A stretch of 64,000 bases of DNA from Osmia lignaria lignaria (GCF_051020975.1 NC_135033.1:10133501-10197500); one strand, 5' to 3'; shown: positions 49,607-61,164, counted from the stretch's first letter. Notes: generated by a model not told the origin, from the sequence alone. Program-made: numbers and translations.

Positions 49607-50799
49607 TACGAAATTCTTTTTGCAGGATTGTAGAGGGATATTAATAGTAGAATTTCCTCAAGTTTTTTGCCAACCTTAATTGAAATAATGTTCCTCCATT
49701 GAGCAGAAAATTTCATTTTCATCATAGGCGTTTTCTTTCTTGCGTATCCCCGATAAACTCTCCAACGGTGATAATTCGCAATGACTCTTGACCCGTGAAT
49801 TCTCTTCCCGCGATAATTAACAATGGATTTCCTTGTTTAACATCACACTGGTTTCTGTAACTTTCGCGAAGCTTAATTTGAGCCTGTGTGAAGGTTTTCC
49901 ATTTGTAGCATTCAAACGATATCCCAACAAGCTGATCCTCCTTTAGAATAAAATATCGCGATAAATTTTTGTCGTTTAATCGGCTTGTATCGCGCAAAGC
50001 AGCGTCCTTGTTCGTCGATGATGTGCAAAGAACAATGTCGACCACGCGTAGGGTATTATCTTGTGACATAACACAACATAGATATTTTTCTGTCGGTTCG
50101 TGTTGCACGTTTCGCGTGCCAAATTGTTCCATCGCCAATTCTGGGATCGCTAACAACATACATTTCTCCCTTCCCGACACGTGTCGAAATTATATTTTCT
50201 ACTTGTTATACCAAGTATTCCGGCGAACTTCCGCGAAACAATGCACAGAAGCGTCGATACTTGACGTAAAAATTAATCTCGCGGACGAGACGAAAGTTCG
50301 AGGGTAAACAGCGTTAGCGAGAGAGAGGCTATATTTAAAGTTCGCTAGTTCGGCTTAAAATATCTAGGCAAGGGAAACGCTGACAGAAGGAGATAAAGTG
50401 CAACGGGTACCGACAGCTTAAACCCTCAACGGTTGATAAAATTTTGTTTACTATTATCCCATCGAATTTACGCATTTGTATTGCGCTTAACGACGGCTTT
50501 TCGTCTGTTGCTTTCGAGATCTCGGAGGAGGAAAGTTGTAGAAACGAGATAAAATGATGATTAGATGAAGAAAATTGTTGTGCTTGGAGACAACTTGTCC
50601 TGTTATTATAACGCAATACTTTCTTTATTGCCTGGTGCGATACGGGACCTTTTCCTTTTCGAAAAACGATCGGGGCGTATGGTTCCGTTGAAGAACCATA
50701 AATATCCCATAGCGTCGTAGGCAAACCTTTGTATCAGTCCTGTACACTCCACATAACTCTGATTAACAACAAAAATTTTCTTTAAAATTCTACGCTCCG

Positions 50800-51065
50800 T
50801 TGCGTCGGACAGCGCGGGACACATTGGGTGTGTCATTGATTGTATCGTGTAGAGTTGGACGCATCTGGTGCGTCATTGATTACATCGAACGGGTGGAGCA
50901 GGACGCACCGTATGTCTCGTCAGTTGCACTGTATAGACGGAGTAGAACACACGTGGTACGTCGTCAAGTGCATAAGTCATGTATGAATGCATTGGACGGA
51001 TGGTGCATCAGTTGCATCAGATAGCGTATGACGCATACGGTGCGTCGTCAGTTGCATCGAATCCT
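50800..51065 (+). repeat. palindromic GACGCA minisatellite, locus 3
   Basis: About five to six units of 36-50 bp, each with a core such as GACGCATCTGGTGCGTC or GACGCATACGGTGCGTC, then CATTGATTRCATCGAA-like or AGTTGCATCG sequence. This is the longest of the three loci. Confidence 0.78.
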
Positions 51066-51999
51066 ATAAAGCAGGGTTTCCCAAACTATGTTCCGCGACA
51101 ATTTGGAAAGTTTTGTATTTAAAAATCCATTGTTTCGCTGATCGATCAAGCAAATATACAACGCTGATCCATCATCGATGAGCCGTATTTTTTTCCACGA
51201 TAATACGAGACGGAACGCGTGACGAATCGTGGAAGTTTCCTGTAGAAAGTATCTATTTTAACCGTTGTTTCGAAAGATGCAACGTAGAGTGTCCCAAAAT
51301 TTCGATCAGACTAATTTTGTTTTAAGAAAATCATTTTCCTGCTTGGTAATCTTTGCGGAAAATGATAATCAAATAGGAAAGGGATTAAAATAATCTCTAT
51401 TATCAGATTGAGAAAATATTTGTTTTATTGGCACACTGTAAAACACAAGGGAAACAGGAATCTTATCTTTTTCCTTGTACATAAATCAATATTTTCTATT
51501 AGTTCATCAGGTATTAAAGATCCGTGAAATTATATCAAATCGTAGCTTCAATTAGTATCGTCAGAACGTTGATGATAAAGAAAAGAGTGGGAGAGAGGAA
51601 GAATTATTCGCTGGGAAACTTGGCGCACAACTATATTTAGCTGCAAAATTTTATCAGTTCTCGCGAAAGAGGGAAAGATATTCGGTTATCGGTGTTAGCT
51701 TCGCGATGAAATTTATTTCTTGAGTGGCGATCAAAAGCGAGTAAATTGATGACTATCCATCCCGTCCAGTCATTAAAATTCCCGGTCTGACGGTCTGACG
51801 CGCATCGAACGCATTTCGTTGCGTTAAAATCGGCCGGCTTTGCATCATCCAGTGTCACGAGGCTAAACCACTAGTGAGTGTCGTGTCTTATAGCTTTAAC
51901 TAAAGATTTATGTCTCAAGGTTGTTACTCCCACTACAATAATTAAACTACAGTTAAATGTATCGTTGTTAAACAAAAAGAAAATAATATGAAATACAAA

Positions 52000-52080
52000 A
52001 TTAAATTAAGATTTGTAGCTCTCTCCGTGGTCCGCCGTCTTGGGTGGGGGGTCTCTCCATGGTCCGCCATCCGAGGGTTA
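52000..52080 (-). repeat. GGCGGACCATGG-family motif, locus 8 (double copy)
   Basis: Two copies in the same orientation about 36 bp apart. On the minus strand these are TTAACCCTCGGATGGCGG + ACCATGGAGAGACC, then GACGGCGGACCACGGAGAGA and TTAATTTAATTTT. Confidence 0.65.
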
Positions 52081-53941
52081 AGAAACACGTTATAATTATA
52101 TTTTAATTAAGATATAGATATTCTTAACGATTGATTCACTTGTAGCCGCTTATACATTGAAATTGCCACCTTGAATATGAACACTGGCCTTTAGACCCTT
52201 ATTGATTTTCTTATTAGACCTAGAGAATCTTTCTCTACTCGGTATTTCATTTGTCGCATAGAAGATAGATATACCTATATCCTTCGATACGGAAATGGTC
52301 GTATCGAAGGTGTCGATAAGCAAATTGAAAAAGAATTCCACGGTTCCGTGAACGACGTCCCCAGCCTAGATCGCGGAATTGTCCGTGATGTGTAGAGTGT
52401 TTCAGCGTGTCGCGTATTTATAGTTCGCTGAATTACACTTCGATGAAAATAGCTACGCGAAAGTTCAATGTATCCGTCGTTCTTGTTCCCTCCTATATCG
52501 ACGCGCCGTCCTGAGATTTTCACGGCCTTAATTTACACGCTCGCGGCCATAATGAGCCAGCCCCTCGTTGCAAACGACTTATCTTGTTTGAATATGAGGA
52601 ACACCTGTATGCATTTCTCGTGTATTCATTGAATTCACACGTAGCTTGGTATAGCAACGCATTCTTTGTATGATGGAAACAATGGTGAATTAGAAAACCT
52701 TGCATTCACTTTGCGATTTCAATTTGAATTTTGCCGCATTAACGTTGGTGCACAAATTTCTCGTAAAATTGTAGAAAAATTAAGTATTCAGATATAAATA
52801 ATTATTTTCATTATAACCTAAAAAATGATGCAATGAAATTTTCGTTATGGCGTTAGCGGACACCAACTGCTCGAGTTCATATAACGCCATACTGTTAGCG
52901 TATACATATTAGAGTTGATCTATAACCAACTAAATGTATGCTGCTCGTAAGTTTCACTTGTCTCGAGAGTAAAAGAAAAAAAAAAAAAAGATAAACGGTG
53001 TCTGCGACGAGTTCGTACTCGTTTTCACTGGGGCTAACGTATTCTATGTCGAGGAAGTAGGTTTCTAGGTTGATTTCAGTGAATCTTTTTTTTCCACCAG
53101 CCTTCCACCGAAGGTGCTAACGGTAAAACGACGGATACGTGGCGACCTCTACACACATCCATTCGTTGACACGCTTTACCCCATTACTTTTAAAACCTTT
53201 TCCTTTAACAATGCGAGCTTTTAATACATCTTTCTGATCTTTGAATACTTTCACCGACGGCCGCCGTGCCAGTCGAAGTATCAAAATCCCTAGGGCCTAG
53301 GGGCGCGTGACGATATTTAAGATTTCGAATCCAGTGGAATATACCGTGTTAGATATTTTGGAGCAAAGGGTTGTAGAGAATCGAATAATCGACAATTGTA
53401 AGATTGGCAAGATGGATTCGACCTTGAAACGAAGCATCGTTGTAAAGTGCAGAGTAGCACTCGTGACTGATCATATACCGGCTGCCAATTATTCGGGTTA
53501 TTCCGGTACGTCGATTCGAGCGCTCTCACTTTCTCTTCCTATCCGTCATCCGATTGTCGTAGCAAGTTCGAAGATGAAGACAGCCGTCTTCGGCTTCGGA
53601 AGAAGCTTTCGTTACGTAAAAAGGGTATTTCGTAAATCGTCTCGACATCCTGACGGAACGACGCCGGTGTGCAATTCGTCTCCCCTCTGATTGTATCGAT
53701 GCCTATATTTATTTCGATGTGCGTTTCAAATTTACAAACGTAAAGAGACGTCCTGTCAGTCGAGAGCTTATTTTCACTTACGCGATCGAGCTAATCCAAC
53801 TATGCGGTCGAGTCTCCACTGAAACGGAAATGGGAAGTGATTGCGATTATAAAGTTTCTGAAAGAAGAAAGTGTTAACAAAGTTTAGTATTTTTAAATCT
53901 ATATATTTTTTCGAAGATTTGAATTTGAAAAAGGTAACTAG

Positions 53942-54037
53942 AAATCTAAATTAGTTATCCAAGCTTTAATGTTAATTTTATAAATTTTATTTGAGGTACT
54001 CAATCTCGGACCCCCTAAATCTCAGGGCCGGCCCTGC
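53942..54037 (+). repeat. dispersed repeat shared with 20.06-20.21 kb, hAT-like end
   Basis: Second copy of the repeat in the OATP intron: AAATCTAAATTAGTTATCC through TTTATTTGAGGT, then GGACCCCCTAAATCTCAGGG and CCGGCCCTG. Confidence 0.68.
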
Positions 54038-54445
54038 AATACATGAAACATTTTATTCTTCTTTAGTGTTATAAAATTAAAATCAAATATTTAATGACAT
54101 ATTCTGACTTTCGCGAGTGTATCAGCTGTAGGTAACATCGCGTTATGATCTCGGAATGGTGACCTAGACATTTCTATTTGCGATCAGCGCAAACCCCCTC
54201 AAATCAGATTCATAAAATGACGGAAGTACTTCTTCGACTCTTACACGTTTTCAACTGTCTGTTTCGTTTGGCATAGGTACAGAACGCTTGTGCCAAAGAT
54301 AAAGAAAATTCGTTTTTGTTCGGCGCCTGGTGAAACGTTTCGAATATCTCAGCCAAGATCGGGCGCAACTAGCGCCATTGATAAATCTTTGGCGCTCTTA
54401 TAAAGGGTTCCTTTAATTAATATTTCATTTCTATTTCTGTTGCAG

Positions 54446-55255
54446 TTTCCTGGTGAGTGCATCCTCACATACATGGAGTTTCAGCTGGATAGCGCAGAAT
54501 ACTGCCAGGCTCAACACAAATAGAGAGACACGCCCAAACATCCTAGAATCAACTAGGTATTATTAAAGGAAAAAAGAAAAAAAAAAAACAAAACATCATA
54601 ATCAGGCAAAGGAAAATTTGATAATATTGGGATCGTTGCCTCAAAGTTAAAAACAAAAAAAAGAAAAAATCATCAGCTAGTCATCATACGAAACATAGAA
54701 GAATTAAATAGAATCAATTGTTAATTTACATAATTAAATGCAAGAATTGTAGATACTGAGCGCACCTGATTCAGGCGCACCCAGTGCCAAATAGGTAAGA
54801 GTTAATACTACTAACATTTTCATAAGATAAACATTTGCACGAACTATTACTGACAAATGTATCTTTTTCTTTTCAGATAATCTTCCGAATTGTAGTCGAG
54901 GATCCCAAGTGGGAATCAATCGCATATCAAGAACGCCTAATGTAACGTAGCCCTCACTCTTTCAGTGAAATTCGCACCCTACCAACCCTTTCCGAGGTCT
55001 ACATGTAAACCCATTGTTCTGTCCTCTGTAAAAAAATAACAAAGTATTCAATTAGTTAAATGAAAAACAACTTTATAAGACTGACATCTATGGGCTAAGT
55101 TGTCAAATTCAGCCTTTATCGCTTGGGTATAGTGTGGCACACATTGCAGAAATAAAGAGAAACAGTGTCGTACAAAGAAGTCATTTGAAGAAATTATAGA
55201 AGAATACACACAGGAGTAGGAGTTTTTTTATTTATCGCTTGTTGTCCAAGAGGAA
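54446..55255 (+). other. candidate PRL-1 leader exons and 5' UTR
   Basis: Acceptors TCTGTTGCAG|TTTCC (54,446), CTTTTCAG|ATAAT (54,877) and ACATTGCAG|AAATA (55,150), and donor-like ACTAG|GTATTA (about 54,557), could define alternative leader exons. Only the last must precede the ATG at 55,256. There is no coding potential here. Confidence 0.4.
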
Positions 55256-56023
55256 ATGAGCAACATGAGGGTGAAGGATATCAGACCCGAGCCCGCCGAG
55301 ATTGAATACAAAAACATGAAGTTCCTCATCACTGATCGGCCCAATGATCAGACCATTCATACTTTTATTCAAGTAGGCTCCTTAATATTGTAAAATGAAT
55401 CTACGAGATTGGAAATTATTAAACATCATCATTGTTTCAGGAACTGAAAAAGCACAATGTAAAAGAAGTAGTGAGGGTGTGCGAACCAACGTACAAAGTT
55501 GAGGAACTTAAAGCTGAAGGGATCAACGTGGTGGACTTGGTGTTTGACGATGGCACTTTTCCACCGAACGAAGTAAATACACCGTTACTATGAAATGAGT
55601 GTAGGAAATGCAATAAATTTCGATGGGAATAAATAAATTCTTATTATTAGGTCATCGATGAATGGTTTGAACTGCTAAAAAATCGATTCCGCGAGTCACC
55701 TGATGCATGCGTGGCGGTGCATTGCGTTGCAGGACTCGGTAGAGCACCGGTTTTAGTTGCGCTTGCTCTTATCGAGCTTGGATTAAAGTACGAGGATGCA
55801 GTCACGTTAATCAGGGAGTAAGTTATCGATGCCGCGATTATTCAACTTCTCCGAGAAACTTCGTCGCGCGTATAAAAATACCTATAAGAGAATTTTCTTC
55901 GTTTGTTCCAGTAAAAGACGAGGCGCCATCAATTCGAAGCAGCTGGCCTATCTTGAAAAGTATCGTCCCAAATCTCGGTTGAAGCTCAAAAATGGACAAA
56001 AGAACTCCTGCTGTGTCCAATAG
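55256..56023 (+). CDS. PRL-1: PRL-1 phosphatase (PTP4A family), 4 coding exons, 175 aa
   Basis: Small dual-specificity-type protein phosphatase of the 'phosphatase of regenerating liver' group, anchored to membranes by prenylation and known to bind CNNM magnesium transporters in animals. Exons 55256-55372, 55441-55572, 55651-55817 and 55912-56023 join in frame (528 nt). Visible features: FLITDRP near residue 23, VRVCEP with the regulatory cysteine C53 (human C49), the FDDGTFPP acid loop, the catalytic P-loop HCVAGLGRAP with C108 and R114 (Ala where many PTPs have Ser/Thr, a PRL hallmark), a basic tail (KSRLKLKNGQK) and a C-terminal CCVQ prenylation box. Length matches the family (about 173). 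The start MSNMRVKDIRP gives the usual short N terminus. Identification is very secure. Confidence 0.97.
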
Positions 56024-59000
56024 ATCAAACGATTTTTTTTTTCCTTTTTTTTTCTGTGAAAAGTTACTAATTCATACTGATTGGTATATCTAATTGTATA
56101 GGTTTTCGCGCCTGATAACAAGAGACATAATTGTATCGACTCTGTTCTGAAAGGCCTATCAATGGAAATGCAACCGAACTACTTAAACTAAAGAAATTTT
56201 TACAGGCATACTCTTTCGTTGTCTTATTCTCTAAATCGAACAGTTGAAAAGTGATTTATTTGCATTCTTCGTTTTACGAAAATTTTTGTATTTATGTTTT
56301 ATACTAAATTAACGTTGCAGAACGAACGGGGAGACCTTCTTGCACGTGATCAGAACAGTTAATTAAATTAGAATGGATCTGATCGTGATTTGTACAATAA
56401 AATAAATTGGATCAACTTTATGCGTTATACGGTAATACTTTGGGTGCCTCGTTTAACATTATTACGTATAGGTATTCTAGAAGGCTGCATTTACTTGGTC
56501 CAAGATAATAAAACATGCAATACTTAATTAATTAATTGATTAATTAATTTGTAAACAGTAGTTAATACGTTATTTATGTTAAATATTTTAAAAACGAAGC
56601 AAGGACGTGGAAATTAGCATGATTTCTTTTTTTTCTTTGTAAGAAGGATGGTTTTTTCAGTACTGCGAGTGTACACAGCCGTCATGATGAAGCGTAGTTT
56701 AGAGATATTAGTGCAATAAAAAGTTACGTTTTCCCAGTAAGATTGATTACAGAAAAATGCATAAATATCTTGTCAACACTTTTTAAAGTGATTTAATGTG
56801 TTTGCCTTTAGATTACTGTGACCAGATTTTTTTTACAGGTGTTTTGCATATAACTAGAATGAGAAATTATAACATGATACTTACATGATTTTTTTCAGAT
56901 AAAGATCGGAGTAACGTATTCATTACAAAACGTATCTCCTTAACAGTGCGTGGTTTATGCAATATATTATTTTCACTTGAAATAGTTCGCAAGTATTTCG
57001 CAGTATGTTGCAGTTGCAACATTTAAATTAACCAATTAGCGTTGAACTACAATGTATATTTTAATTACTGCTGCATCTGTTAAGGAGATATTGCAAAATA
57101 CAATCAATAATACATGGATTCATAGGTAGATCAAATCTTTGAGTATCAGTTCGGAAACATTTTAGCACAATATACAATAGAAAAAAATATTGCGTTGCAT
57201 TTCCAGTGGCATGCCAAACTGATGGGTATTCTTAACTTCTACTGGACTTGAAATCTGCGTTAACTTGAAATATCGAAATATTGCGAAACAAAGTGAAGTA
57301 AATCACACCAGAGTTATATATCACTTTTATCGTAGCTTAACGACAATTTCACCAAAATATTTTTAAACATCCACTTTTATTCGACAAATTTTAAAAGGCT
57401 GCATACGCGTTTTGTGTGAAGCATCTATTGTAATGGTAATTCACGAATTTTGGTAAAATTGTCGATGACGCTGTACGCCACACTAAACTGTGTTCAAAAA
57501 AAAAATAGAAGGAAAAAAAAAGAAGATTCGCTCCTAAAATAATGAATATAATACTTAGATTCATTTCATGCGTCTGTCGATTTAACGTGAATGTACGCAC
57601 GTTTCTACAATGTATTTATGATATGTGAATTGTTTTTAATATTTTCGTACTTGGCAGAGAATTGTGTACAAGAGTGATGTGAACTGTCGTTAGCTGTTTG
57701 TATCGTTAGTTTTCTTTTCATGATTAGCATGTAAGGTATGACATTTTTCTACGAAACTGACTAATCAATTAATTGCGCGATTGTTGCGTCACCAGTGATC
57801 AAAGATTTGCCATTTTTGTGCATAATTATTCTTTTTTAGGTAAACCAAGTACATTCACTGTGATCGCAGACTAGGAATGAAATTTGAACCTGGTACAGCT
57901 CCTTTTTTGTAATGTTAAAAAAAAACACTGCAATATTTTTTACCAGAGGATGGGACGAGGGACATTCTTATAAGAAAAAAGAAACTTATCAAGCCTTAGA
58001 TCCGAAATTGAACGAATAATTTTTACTTGTTCAATTTATTTTTAATATTATTATTAATATTTAGTTTACTCTTTACAATTATCATGATTGCTAATGTTTG
58101 TTTTTGTTTCTCAATAATAGCCCTTTTAAAGTAAGATGATGATACTTTAAATTAGGTATACCTTAGGATTCATTGAGAAAAAAGAAAGAAAAGTTACCAA
58201 CGAATTTTTAAAAATGTGAAATTTAATTTTGCACGTCGATTCACTTCTTCAAGCGAGATGTACTTCTCTGTCAGAAGTAATTACGTATATATATATATAT
58301 AAATATACATATATGAGTGAATATTTTTTATCTGTGATACAATTTTCGCGAGAAAAAAAAAATGGTTGAAAATTAGAAGAGGATTAAATGAATCGGGCTT
58401 AGTGAAACGAGCTACCTGGGAAAATGATATAATATATTCGAAATCTTTTTCAGGACTAACAAGAATCGTGTGATTCACTGTTTCAAATCAAATGGGCATT
58501 GGTAGATCTTATTGTGAAATTGTATTTAGGAATGTATTTTGATCTGAATATTTAATATCTCCCGTACTCGCAGAGTATTTTTATTCTCGAAGAATTGAAT
58601 CGAAACGTTGTGTCAGATTTTTATTTTATTATCCAGAGGAACGATCCATTAAAAAAATATAAGGGTATATATAACTTTTTCGTTTAATTGCCATATTTTT
58701 TAACAATGGCGACTATGGAAATTATTTTTTCATTTACTTTACGTTCGAATAAAAATGTTTTCGACTCATACGAATACTGAGAACAGAAACAACTTAGGTA
58801 GCAAAGAAAATATCCTCTATTTTGAACCGACGTAAACGGGATAAGAACAAGTCACTCTTTTTCGAATCGATTAAGGAAAAAAATAAATTTAACGAGTTAG
58901 CGCAATTTAAACAAGAATTACTATATTATTATTGTATTTAATTTGTTAATGTAATTTCCTACCTACCGCTGTATTAATGAAATTGAATTAAATTATAAAT

Positions 59001-59060
59001 GATGAATTTTGTTATATTGTAAAACATCAGTAATGAAATAAAAAAAGAATGGAAGTCGTT
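56024..59060 (+). other. PRL-1 3' UTR
   Basis: A/T-rich DNA follows the stop codon with candidate poly(A) signals near 56,397, 56,714 and 59,037. The last lies just before the PI31 3' end on the other strand, so the longest 3' UTR would be about 3 kb. A TA microsatellite is at 58,286-58,302. No gene is seen. Confidence 0.5.
59037..59042 (+). terminator. candidate distal poly(A) signal of PRL-1
   Basis: AATAAA in an A-rich context, followed by T-rich sequence from about 59,170. Confidence 0.4.
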
Positions 59061-59153
59061 TTGTGAAGAAGCCATGTTTTCATGTCACTTCTTACATTGA
59101 CGAAATAAAATATTTCTATATCATGACATTGTTTTTACAAACAACAGAAATGC

Positions 59154-59159
59154 TTTATT
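59154..59159 (-). terminator. candidate poly(A) signal of PI31
   Basis: AATAAA on the minus strand, about 120 bp beyond the PI31 stop codon. Confidence 0.55.
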
Positions 59160-59278
59160 TAAATATCGTTGTTTTCTATTTTTTTTTTATACAAAATTAG
59201 ATAAAGATCGATAGTTGTGTACAAAACTACACGTTAAACTGATATATATATATTTCCTGTCAGTACATTGTTTTAGTT

Positions 59279-61164
59279 TTACATGAACATGTCATCGTAT
59301 CCGGGAGGAGGTAAATGATCATTATCTGGATCCTGTCGTGGTCTGGGTTGTTCAATATCAGGAGGACCAAAAGGATCGAACCTTGCATGAGGAGGAACTG
59401 CTCCTCTGCAATATAAATACATTTTTATGATATATTGTAAGAAAAGAAATTATAATAAAATATCGTACAGTAAGCGTTTGATAATTCTCTGCATTCGGGA
59501 AATTATCAAGCGCTTACTGTATTGCTGTTATGGTTTCCAACTTACGGTGGCAGTCTTCCAGGAACTCCTAAAGCCGGTCTTCGTGGAATAACCGGATTAC
59601 GAAGCGGTGGAAATGGATCATAGATCATGCCACCGCCCCCACGAGCGAATGGATTTAAATCGGCAGATCCTACGTTCAAAGGATCCGTAGCAGGATCCCT
59701 TTGAAACAAACATACATTTTATTAGATAAAATTGTGATTACTTTAATAATTAATTATTAATCAAAGAATTTGAAAGATTATACAAAAATAATAGCTAATT
59801 TATCATTATAAACAGATCATGGAGAGAATGAAAACTTTTGTACCCTTAATACTTGTAGGATCAACTGTACTTGCTAAAATTAAGAATTCTAATTCAAATA
59901 ATTTTCAGAAATAAGGGATTGATCTTTTTTGTGCTTGAAAATAGATGACAGAAATTCAAATTTCGAACTGTGATAAAATGTCTTCCAGGTTTATATCATC
60001 ACGAGAGGTCTGTAAAGATGTTTTACGTATTATTTACTAATTTATTATATTTAAGTCGCATCGATTCTTCGATCATTTCCCTGTCATCCCTTATTACGAT
60101 ATGTATTTTTTAAATTCTCCTTTTTCAGGCAAAAATTATACATATTCATATTCTATGAATCGATGCGAATATTACCGTAAACCAGGTACAGATGAAGGAC
60201 GTGACCCCCCTGGTCCTACCCTTAAAGGATCAGGAGTACTGTAAGAATCAGTACTGCGTGGTTCTCTCCATACTGATGTTGTCTGAGTAGAACCTTCTGC
60301 AGTGTTATTAGGAAGCACAGGATCAATAAGTTCCTTTTGAATTATATTTATGACGCTTTGATAGGAAGATATTAAAGATTCCAATGGTCCATGAAGATTA
60401 TTTACAATTTGATTTATCGGAAACTGTGCACTGGATACATGTTGATCATCAACCTTCTGTAAAGTAAAATATTAATAACTTTCATTATTATTCATAGAAT
60501 CTGGTATCAATAACAATACTAATATATAAATACAAATTTTTAATTACCAATAGATTTATAAGCAGATCCTCATCAGATTTTATACCATGCAATATATATA
60601 ATTTTTTATTGTTTATATAACGAAATGTGTAATTTGGACGTGTATTCCATCCTTCTGGCAATAATTCGCAGCCTTTCTCTGAATCATTAAATGCTTTCTG
60701 AAAGAAACAAACATATGTTCATTAAGAATCATATTTCTAGGTTTTATATATGCCTATTAGAGTGTAAAATTGCTCAAATTACGCAATGACAGTAGGTGAT
60801 TACATTAAAAATTTCATTTTTAGAAGACAATTTATTAGTCTGACAGATTTGCAAAAATAACGATATAACCTTTACAAATGACGTACTACAAATTCTGTAT
60901 AAAACAATACAATAGTTCTGGCTTTTTAATTATAGTAACAAACAATATAAAAGATTATTAGACAAAACGTTTGTATTGCGCGACATTGCGCGTAAATGTA
61001 TTTTCAACGTAACTTACTGAATCACCAAGCCCGAGGCATCTGAATCCATGTTTTATCAGATACCAGTGAACAAATAATATTAAAACATCCTCTTTTTTCG
61101 CTATCTGATTATCATATATCGATTGCATAAGCTCAAAACCAAACGTATTATTTTCATCAACCAT
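59279..61164 (-). CDS. PI31: proteasome inhibitor PI31 (PSMF1), 5 exons, apparent 1-base frameshift in exon 3
   Basis: Adaptor that binds the 20S proteasome and, in flies, promotes its assembly or transport. Exons in order of transcription: 61164-61018, 60697-60548, 60457-60176, 59698-59546, 59405-59279. Exons 1-2 give the N-terminal dimerisation domain (FVHWYLIKHGFRCLGLGDS, then ELLPEGWN...YTFRYINNKKLYIL). Exons 4-5 give the Pro/Gly-rich C-terminal region ending HLPPPGYDDMFM, almost the same as the vertebrate end. With the exon 3 borders used here, frame 0 reads into a stop. The downstream frame, which leads into the conserved C terminus, is reached only by skipping one base near the C-run at 60,420-60,422. 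Expected length is about 285 aa (human 271). XRCC1 lies upstream on the same strand. Confidence 0.9.
59466..59521. mobile_element. short hairpin with mariner/pogo-type arms in PI31 intron 4
   Basis: Left arm CAGTAAGCGTTTGATAATT, a loop of about 13 nt, and right arm AATTATCAAGCGCTTACTG, with one mismatch across 19 bp. TA flanks both ends. This is the minimal form of a TA-target MITE: two arms and almost no body. Transcribed, it would make a near-perfect stem of microRNA-precursor size. Confidence 0.75.

Larger units (their letters stand above)
46882..55149 (+). other. PRL-1 5' intron(s), no protein gene recognised
   Basis: The stretch contains GACGCA palindromic repeats at 48.1-48.3 and 50.8-51.1 kb, GGCGGACCATGG motifs at 49.5 and 52.0 kb and a dispersed repeat copy at 53.94 kb. 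Two minus-strand ORFs of 129 and 152 codons lie at 49.7-50.7 kb; they resemble nothing I know and are treated as unproven. Acceptors at 54,446, 54,877 and 55,150 may bound small leader exons. Confidence 0.45.
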
